Assembly: GCA_027311485.1 (NCBI GenBank) | Contig: DAICYU010000007.1 | Span: 13,580-24,744 of the forward strand | Length of the DNA stretch: 11,165 nucleotides | Source of the DNA: Acetobacteraceae bacterium | GTDB lineage: Bacteria > Pseudomonadota > Alphaproteobacteria > Acetobacterales > Acetobacteraceae | Reading direction: 5' to 3' | Shown: positions 6,314 through 11,165 of the stretch, piece by piece | Numbering within the stretch: position 1 is the first letter of the stretch | How the letters are laid out: every line of letters starts with the position of its first letter | Made by a program: the position numbers and the translations under genes | Notes under the pieces: model-generated | Databases searched by the model: none | Seen by the model: only the letters and a program-made list of their open reading frames with translations | What the model was told of the DNA's origin: nothing

Positions 6314-8005
6314 GTGCTTTTCCTCCCCTATATAAAGCTTCGCACGAAGCTGCTTTCCCTGATGGGAATATCCATTCTTGGTCTGCTTGCGCTTGGGGTA
6401 CTGACGGTGTCGACCGTACGTCAGCGTATGCTCGATGATCGTATCGACAAGCTCCACGCGGCCATCACCGTCGTCATCGGGATGGCCCAACAGCTTGAGG
6501 ACAAGGTCGTTGCCAAGGAGATCGACCGGGAAACAGCCATTTCCCTGCTTCGTAACGAATTGCACCGTATCCGGTTCGGAACGAAGGATGACTATATTCT
6601 CGCACAAACCTATGGCGGCATGGTCGTCATCCACGGTGGAGATCCTAGGCGGGAAGGCAAGCCGACATCCGCCCATAATGATGCCGGCCTGACCAGCGCG
6701 GATCTGGCCCGGGCCGCCCTTGGGAATGGGGATGGTGGGGTCATCTCGTACAATGTTGCCAAGCCAGGCAGCACCATGGCATTGCCAAAGCTATCCTATG
6801 TTGGTCGCTTTGCCCCATGGGGGCTGGAGTTCATGGCCGGCGCATGGACGGACGATATCGACGCGGCGCTGTATAGCTGGCTGCTGCATTTTGCGGCGAT
6901 TGCCGGCGTGGTCCTGGTCATGAGCCTTGTTCTGACCTGGCTGATTAACCATGATATCGAGTCTTCGTTCACTCGGCTCCGACGAACCATGTTGGCCTTG
7001 GCTCATGGCGATCTTGATACTGAAATCCAGGATCTCCAGCGGCGTGATGAACTTGGGGAAATGGCGCGTGCGACATTGGCGTTCCGAGACCGCGCGCGGG
7101 AGTTGCGCGACCGCGAAGCCTTGGCCGCCCAGGAGAAGGCGGACAGGGAGCATGGCGAGCGTGAGATACGCCTGCGGATGGCAGGGGACTTCGAAGGGCA
7201 CGTCGGTGTTGTCGTGGACGGACTTGCCGCCGCCGCGACGCATATGCAGACCGCAGCCCGCTCCATGCAGGGGATGGCTGACGCGACCACCGCCAAGGCG
7301 CATGCTGTCGCCGTGGCCTCCGGGCAGGCGACCGAAAACGTCGGATCGGTCGCGGCAGCCACTGCGCAGCTGGGCGCTTCGGTTTCGGAAATTGCACGTC
7401 AGGTCGCTGAATCGGCCGAGATTGCCCAGGCTGCCGTGCAGCAGGCGTCACACACCAGCGGCATCGTCAATACGCTTGTGACGGCTACGAAGACGATTGA
7501 TGAGGTGGTTGAGCTGATCCAGAGCATCGCGACCCAGACGAATCTTTTGGCCCTGAATGCAACAATCGAGGCGGCCCGTGCCGGGGCCGCGGGCAAAGGC
7601 TTCGCGGTGGTTGCATCGGAGGTGAAGGAGCTGGCGGGGCAGACCACGCGGGCGACCGAAGATATCCGCGGGCAGATTGCCGGTGTGCAGGCCGCAACTG
7701 AACAGGTGGCCACAGCAATCGGGGAAATCGTTGCGACTATCGATCGCATCAGCGGGATTGCCAGCGCCATCGCCGCGGCTGTCGAGGAGCAGGGTGCCGC
7801 AACGAATGAGATCGCAAGCAGCGTAAGCCACGCCGCCCAGGGAACAAGGCAGGTTCTGCAGGATATTGAGGGAGTGAGCCGCATCTCAGCAGATGTGGGG
7901 ACAGCTGCCAACGGGGTTCTGGTGTCGGCAACAGACCTGACCGCACAGGCGGGTACATTGCGGCATGAAGTCTCTCACTTCCTGGCAGGCGTTCGGGGCG
8001 GTTGA
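6314..8005 (+). CDS. Methyl-accepting chemotaxis protein with periplasmic Cache-type sensor
   Basis: This transmembrane chemoreceptor signals through CheW/CheA to the flagellar motor. The 563-residue product starts at GTG 6314, 12 bases after the FliL-like gene; starting at the ATG at 6362 would cut into the first membrane helix. Membrane helices lie near residues 13-34 and 188-212. The periplasmic part between them fits a single Cache domain (sCache_2): KDDYILAQTYGGMVVIHGGD and the conserved PKLSYVGRFAPWG. HAMP spans about 213-268 (LALAHGDLDTEI, RRDELGEMARAT). The signalling coiled coil has its CheA/CheW-binding tip at about 402-430 (QTNLLALNATIEAARAG) and GFAVVASEVKELA after it. There is no C-terminal CheR/CheB pentapeptide. 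The sensor is more divergent than in the next receptor, so the ligand cannot be guessed. Likely co-transcribed with the flagellar genes. Confidence 0.93.
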   Translation: MLFLPYIKLRTKLLSLMGISILGLLALGVLTVSTVRQRMLDDRIDKLHAAITVVIGMAQQLEDKVVAKEIDRETAISLLRNELHRIRFGTKDDYILAQTYGGMVVIHGGDPRREGKPTSAHNDAGLTSADLARAALGNGDGGVISYNVAKPGSTMALPKLSYVGRFAPWGLEFMAGAWTDDIDAALYSWLLHFAAIAGVVLVMSLVLTWLINHDIESSFTRLRRTMLALAHGDLDTEIQDLQRRDELGEMARATLAFRDRARELRDREALAAQEKADREHGEREIRLRMAGDFEGHVGVVVDGLAAAATHMQTAARSMQGMADATTAKAHAVAVASGQATENVGSVAAATAQLGASVSEIARQVAESAEIAQAAVQQASHTSGIVNTLVTATKTIDEVVELIQSIATQTNLLALNATIEAARAGAAGKGFAVVASEVKELAGQTTRATEDIRGQIAGVQAATEQVATAIGEIVATIDRISGIASAIAAAVEEQGAATNEIASSVSHAAQGTRQVLQDIEGVSRISADVGTAANGVLVSATDLTAQAGTLRHEVSHFLAGVRGG

Positions 8006-8214
8006 TCGCCCTGGGTCTTCAAACCAGAGGAACGTTCATAGGCCAGACTGGTTTCGTGGTAAATAAAGATAATGGCGACTTATGTAGTTGCAGAAACATT
8101 ATAAGACCGGTACTATTCGCTAAAGTCATGTCGAATGCGTCAGGGGACTTCCCGCGACGCAGTCGGCGCTGCGCACTCGCCGCGCCGAACGAAACAGATG
8201 CCCTTGGCAATTTG
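8006..8214. other. AT-richer intergenic region between the two chemoreceptor genes
   Basis: The stretch 8055-8120 is clearly richer in A and T than the flanking genes. It holds a short GC stem with arms at 7996-8000 and 8007-8011, overlapping the upstream stop and without a T-run, and an inverted repeat AAACCAG (8021-8027) / CTGGTTT (8048-8054). A sigma70-like promoter candidate follows. An in-frame open stretch links it to the downstream receptor, but its residues are not receptor-like. Confidence 0.5.
8088..8116 (+). promoter_or_regulatory. Candidate sigma70-like promoter for the PilZ-fused chemoreceptor
   Basis: TTGCAG (8088-8093), a 17-base spacer and TACTAT (8111-8116) fit the vegetative promoter layout, with 3 of 6 and 4 of 6 consensus matches. 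A closer -10 hexamer, TATAAG, at 8100-8105 lacks a -35 partner at the right distance. The site lies in the most AT-rich part of the gap and about 100 bases before the gene. It is a pattern match only; I saw no sigma28 or sigma54 promoter here. Confidence 0.3.
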
Positions 8215-10227
8215 ATGAACAGAAAGGCCCTCGTCGTGAAGTCGATCAGCGTAAGGCTTCATTTTGCAACCGCGACCGCGGTTTTTGCAGTCTGTATATT
8301 GGTTGCATCCATTTATCTTATGGAGAGTTCCCGAATCCTGGATGCGCGCGTTGCACTGCTGCATTCGGCAGTCGATGCCGCATCGGCTATCGCTGCGGGC
8401 TACGAACAGGAGGAGCGGCTCGGGGCGATGTCTCATGAGGATGCGCAGCGCGCAGCTTTGCAGGCGATCAAGTCGATCCGGTATCTTGGTAATGAATATA
8501 TCTGGGTCAACGACATGCATCCCAGGATGGTCATGCATCCGTTCAACCCAAAGCTCGACGGGACGGACCTCAGCGAGTTCAAAGATCCCAACGGAAAGCG
8601 CCTGTTTATCAGCGCCGTCGAGGCTGTCCGGGCGCACGGTTCGGGGCTGGTGAATTATCTGTGGCCGCGGCCGGGGGCTAACGCGCCGGTCCCCAAACTC
8701 TCCTATGTCCAGGGCTTCAAGCCCTGGGGTTGGGTGATTGGAACGGGCCTCTATGTGGACGACCTAGCCGTGGCACGTCGCCGCCTTGGCCTGATGTTGG
8801 CGGCGTTCGGCCTTGGCGTGGGCTTGGCGGTCGGGTGCGTGATCTGGTTCCTGGGCCGCAGCGTCGCGCGACCGACGCGCGATCTGGCGTTGGCGACGGA
8901 GCGTGTGTCCCAGGGTGACTTCAGCGTTGCCATCGCCGGCACTGAGCGGGCCGATGAGATCGGCGCCCTTGCCCGGGCGCTATCGGTGCTAAAAGGCAAC
9001 TCCGTCCAGCGAGTGCTCCTTGAGCAGAACGCGACGGATGAGCGTGCGGGCAAGGACCGGCGGCAAGCCGCCATGAATAGGCTGACCGAAGATTTTGGTG
9101 GGATCATTTCAGGGGTGCTTGTGCGGCTGACCGACGCAGCTGGCAGAATGTCGCAGACTGCACATCATATGACGCAGAGTACCGATCGCACGCGCCTGAG
9201 CGCAGTACAGACCGCAGACGAAACAACGACGTCGTCACGCGATCTGGCCACGGTGGCCGCGGCTACCGTAGAGTTATCAGCAAGCGTCCATGAAATCGCT
9301 CGGCAGGTGTCACATGCGACCGAGGCAACAAAGGCTGCTGTAGGCCGAGCGGCTGAGACGGAAGATACGTTCCTTCGCTTGTCGAAGATGGCGGAACATA
9401 TCGGTGATGTCGGCGATACGATCTCAAAGATAGCAGGCCAGACGAACCTGTTGGCACTGAATGCCACGATCGAGGCTGCGCGAGCCGGCGAGGCCGGGCG
9501 GGGATTTGCCGTCGTTGCCTCCGAAGTCAAAATGCTGGCGGCGCGAACCGCGCAGGCCACCTCGGAGATCAGCGAGAAGGTCAATGCCATCAAGTTGGCC
9601 ACCGTGCATACGGCCCAGGCGATCCGCGAAGTTGGAACGGCTATCAGTGAAGTTGACGCGGTATCTGCGGCCATTGCCGCTGCTATCGAGCAACAGGGCA
9701 CGACAACGCGCGAGATTGCCAGCAGCGTCCAAACTGTCGCCCAGACCAGCGAGCGAACCGCGACGTCCATGACCGAGGTTGTGGGCATCGCCGAAGGTGC
9801 CGAGGGGATGAGCAAATCGGTCCTCGTGGCGTCTGACGAAATTGGCCAGGTTGCCCAAACGCTGCGTGGCGAAGTTGATCAGTTTCTCAGGGTTATGGCG
9901 CAGGATGACTCCTATCACCGCCGGTATGTTCGCATAGCCGGGCACGGCGCGCAGGCAGCAATCATCGATCGCCGCGGCACTATTACGGCGATCGTCGAGA
10001 ACATATCCCGTGGCGGCGCCCTACTGCGGTCTTCCTTGACCGGAGAAACCGGGGCACAAATTCAAATTATCCTCCCGGGCGTTCATGAGCCGGTCAGTGC
10101 CCGCATCGTCCGTCATGGTAGTGGCGCGGTCGCAATCGCCTTCCGTCAGGACACCGATACGCTGGTGATCGTTGATAAAGTGCTGGACATGCTTGGGCAG
10201 GAGATCCCTCTTGCCCAAACGGCCTGA
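8215..10227 (+). CDS. Chemoreceptor with Cache sensor and C-terminal PilZ (c-di-GMP) domain
   Basis: This is a methyl-accepting chemotaxis protein whose output may be tuned by c-di-GMP. From the ATG at 8215 it has 670 residues. Membrane helices lie near 16-36 and 189-213. The periplasmic sCache_2 domain is canonical (NEYIWVNDMHPRMVMHPFNP, KLSYVQGFKPWGWVIGTGLY). HAMP is about 214-266. The signalling tip is near 411-431 (NLLALNATIEAARAGEAGRGF). A PilZ domain follows at about 566-660, with R569xxxR573 (RRYVR) and N596-I-S-R-G-G601 (the [D/N]xSxxG motif), the two c-di-GMP-contacting elements. Azospirillum Tlp1 is a known receptor of this architecture. The start is uncertain: GTG 8236 has a better ribosome site (GAAAGG, 8222-8227) and gives 663 residues; starts at 8002 or 8128 add non-receptor sequence. 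I kept the ATG as the longest plausible choice. Confidence 0.92.
   Translation: MNRKALVVKSISVRLHFATATAVFAVCILVASIYLMESSRILDARVALLHSAVDAASAIAAGYEQEERLGAMSHEDAQRAALQAIKSIRYLGNEYIWVNDMHPRMVMHPFNPKLDGTDLSEFKDPNGKRLFISAVEAVRAHGSGLVNYLWPRPGANAPVPKLSYVQGFKPWGWVIGTGLYVDDLAVARRRLGLMLAAFGLGVGLAVGCVIWFLGRSVARPTRDLALATERVSQGDFSVAIAGTERADEIGALARALSVLKGNSVQRVLLEQNATDERAGKDRRQAAMNRLTEDFGGIISGVLVRLTDAAGRMSQTAHHMTQSTDRTRLSAVQTADETTTSSRDLATVAAATVELSASVHEIARQVSHATEATKAAVGRAAETEDTFLRLSKMAEHIGDVGDTISKIAGQTNLLALNATIEAARAGEAGRGFAVVASEVKMLAARTAQATSEISEKVNAIKLATVHTAQAIREVGTAISEVDAVSAAIAAAIEQQGTTTREIASSVQTVAQTSERTATSMTEVVGIAEGAEGMSKSVLVASDEIGQVAQTLRGEVDQFLRVMAQDDSYHRRYVRIAGHGAQAAIIDRRGTITAIVENISRGGALLRSSLTGETGAQIQIILPGVHEPVSARIVRHGSGAVAIAFRQDTDTLVIVDKVLDMLGQEIPLAQTA
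8222..8227 (+). promoter_or_regulatory. Possible ribosome binding site GAAAGG favouring a GTG start at 8236
   Basis: GAAAGG sits 8 bases before GTG 8236, which would give an N-terminus MKSISVRLHF typical of chemoreceptors. The ATG at 8215 has no recognisable ribosome site before it. Confidence 0.4.
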
Positions 10228-10242
10228 TATTGTCCAAGGAAA

Positions 10243-10271
10243 GAGCCGATCGTCAGGAATAGATCCGGCTC
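10243..10271 (+). terminator. Imperfect hairpin after the PilZ-fused receptor, possible terminator
   Basis: GAGCCGATC (10243-10251) pairs with GATCCGGCTC (10262-10271) as a 9-bp stem with one bulged C and a 10-base loop, 15 bases after the stop codon. No clear T-run follows, only ATTT further on, so it may be a weak or factor-dependent terminator or an mRNA-stabilising hairpin. Confidence 0.3.
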
Positions 10272-10369
10272 CGGGCGTAACAATTTGGGTGATTTCGATG
10301 CATTCGGTTTGATGCGTTGCATGGCCGCGGCTGTTTTGTCGGTTTCGGCTTGAGAACGCTGATCGATGC

Positions 10370-10386
10370 TGGCACGATACCTGGCA
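10370..10386 (+). promoter_or_regulatory. Near-match to a sigma54 promoter upstream of the small PilZ gene
   Basis: TGGCACG matches the -24 element perfectly, but the -12 element reads CTGGCA where TTGCA is expected, so the essential GC is displaced by one base. It lies about 65 bases before the PilZ start, a workable distance. Flagellar genes in some alphaproteobacteria use sigma54, which is why it is noted; chance is equally likely. Confidence 0.15.
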
Positions 10387-10442
10387 AGTAGGAACAGTCT
10401 GGACGGCGTCGACCTACTTGATTGGAGCAGTGAGGCCACATC

Positions 10443-10446
10443 AGGA
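10443..10446 (+). promoter_or_regulatory. Ribosome binding site AGGA deciding the PilZ protein start
   Basis: AGGA lies 7 bases before the ATG at 10454 and supports that start over an in-frame TTG at 10418, which has no ribosome site. Confidence 0.6.
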
Positions 10447-10453
10447 TTTCAAT

Positions 10454-10918
10454 ATGTCGGCTGGTGATAATCATCCACGCGGCGAGAATGAAGTGATTGG
10501 CGGCGAGGAGCCTGCACGCCCGGAACGGCGGTCCGGACCTCGCTTTTCGGTCCGGCGCTCGATCTGGTTCCGGCGGCGCGGCGCAATACCGGCGCGCGGT
10601 TTGTTGCTGAACATTTCGGAGCGAGGGGCGTTGGCACGGGTTGATAAGCCTGAATCGCCCTATGCAGTCGCGTGGCCACTGTATCTTCGCCACGGCGATG
10701 AACTCTGGCTTTGGGATGTGCTGGAAGATCCGCTGGCATGCTGGGTCGTTGCTGTCGAGCGGGACCTGGTTCGACTGCGCATCATAAACGATGCTGGAAT
10801 TCTGCCGGAACTGCGTGCCTTCCTGTCCCATGTCGCACGGCATAACGTTTCAACAGCCGGCGTTCTGCATCCCGAGGTGGTTCTTCCTACGGACGAACAT
10901 CCGTCGATATCGAGTTGA
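10454..10918 (+). CDS. Stand-alone PilZ-domain protein (probable c-di-GMP receptor)
   Basis: PilZ proteins bind cyclic di-GMP and pass the signal to motility, polysaccharide or other machinery. From the ATG at 10454, chosen for its AGGA ribosome site, the product has 154 residues and no signal peptide or membrane helix, so it should be cytoplasmic. R26xxxR30 (RSGPR) and N53-I-S-E-R-G58 (NxSxxG) are the two ligand-contacting motifs with normal spacing. Strand-like stretches follow (YAVAWPLYLRHGDELWLWDV, then CWVVAVERDLVRLRI), and the last 40 residues look like a family-unrelated tail. The first 20 residues are acidic and probably disordered. It follows the PilZ-fused chemoreceptor after a 226-base gap, so it probably has its own promoter. 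Its place beside motility genes suggests, without proving, a YcgR-like motor-brake role; it lacks the YcgR N-terminal domain. Confidence 0.82.
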   Translation: MSAGDNHPRGENEVIGGEEPARPERRSGPRFSVRRSIWFRRRGAIPARGLLLNISERGALARVDKPESPYAVAWPLYLRHGDELWLWDVLEDPLACWVVAVERDLVRLRIINDAGILPELRAFLSHVARHNVSTAGVLHPEVVLPTDEHPSISS

Positions 10919-11165
10919 CGAACGGATCCTGGTCGTACGTAAACTAATCAAAACGAAATGCGGAATTTCCGCTCGATATCTACTTCGATACATAAATACA
11001 TTATGAAATCGAACTAGTAGTCATGCTTACGGCACTGCTAGACATTATTTCTGCACATCAAGGTCGATTTTACTACTTGTAGACGTCTTCGTTCCGCTAC
11101 ACAGTTCGGTAACAGAAATTTGTGGTTGGTTAATTGGGCATGCGAACAAATCTTGCCATCCTTGA
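10919..11165. other. AT-rich non-coding tail with a short palindrome
   Basis: The 247 bases after the PilZ gene are visibly AT-richer than the rest and contain no open frame with recognisable protein. A perfect 6-bp palindrome with one central base, GCGGAATTTCCGC, lies at 10960-10972. It has no T-run on the plus strand; read on the minus strand it is followed by ATTTCGTTTTG, so it could end a minus-strand gene lying beyond the window. An ATG at 11140 opens a few codons to the window end but has no ribosome site. Confidence 0.4.

Noticed and set aside
7996..8011. GGGCG/CGCCC stem at the first receptor's stop codon as a terminator
   Set aside because: The stem is only 5 bp and no T-run follows, so it is not called as a terminator.
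8060..8082. Sigma28-type flagellar promoter (TAAA ... GCGACTTA)
   Set aside because: The spacing between the two elements is 11 instead of about 15 bases after TAAA, and the -10 element matches poorly.
8002..8214. N-terminal extension of the second receptor from TTG 8002 or ATG 8128
   Set aside because: The added residues resemble no receptor start, run through AT-rich intergenic DNA and have no ribosome site.
9165..9815. 216-residue minus-strand open frame inside the second receptor
   Set aside because: Its Ala/Ser/Val-rich composition mirrors the coiled-coil codons of the receptor on the other strand; a similar shadow occurs at 7399-7911 in the first receptor.
10791..11006. 71-residue open frame at the end of the PilZ gene
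   Set aside because: Most of it is an out-of-frame reading of the PilZ gene, and the rest runs into AT-rich non-coding sequence; no ribosome site.
11140..11165. Possible gene start (ATG 11140, MRTNLAIL) at the window end
   Set aside because: Only eight codons are visible and no ribosome site precedes it; it cannot be supported.

Overview
The window is a GC-rich, tightly packed stretch of plus-strand genes for flagellar motility and chemotaxis, typical of an alphaproteobacterium. The gene order flgF-flgG-flgA-flgH-fliL(like), the protein sequences and the chemoreceptor-PilZ architecture suggest Rhodospirillales or a relative such as Acetobacteraceae. That placement is an inference from gene order and protein style, not a database match.

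Layout. Bases 2-847 hold the 3' part of motA (stator); its first few codons lie before the window. Only 4 bases later starts a 757-residue predicted periplasmic protein of unknown function (852-3125), with a beta-domain, a coiled coil, a Pro/Ala linker and a long alpha-helical repeat region. It runs into flgF (3127-3879, proximal rod), flgG (3903-4688, distal rod), flgA (4696-5145, P-ring chaperone), flgH (5142-5882, L-ring lipoprotein) and a FliL-like protein (5906-6301). Then, 12 bases on, comes a chemoreceptor with a periplasmic Cache-type sensor (6314-8005, GTG start). Gaps from motA to this receptor run from a 4-base overlap to 23 bases, so all eight genes could be one transcription unit.

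An AT-richer gap of about 210 bases (8006-8214) separates this block from a second chemoreceptor (about 8215-10227). It has the same Cache/HAMP/signalling layout plus a C-terminal PilZ (c-di-GMP-binding) domain. After another gap of about 225 bases comes a small stand-alone PilZ protein (10454-10918). The last 247 bases are AT-rich with no gene I can support.

Together the genes encode parts of the stator, rod, L-ring assembly and stator-associated functions, then two receptors that would feed the CheA/CheY pathway. The two PilZ domains would let c-di-GMP levels act on taxis or motility. The points most worth following up are the large unknown envelope protein inside the flagellar operon, the receptor-PilZ fusion next to a free PilZ protein, and export-signal oddities in the FlgH and FliL-like proteins. 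No tRNA, rRNA, CRISPR array or mobile element was seen.
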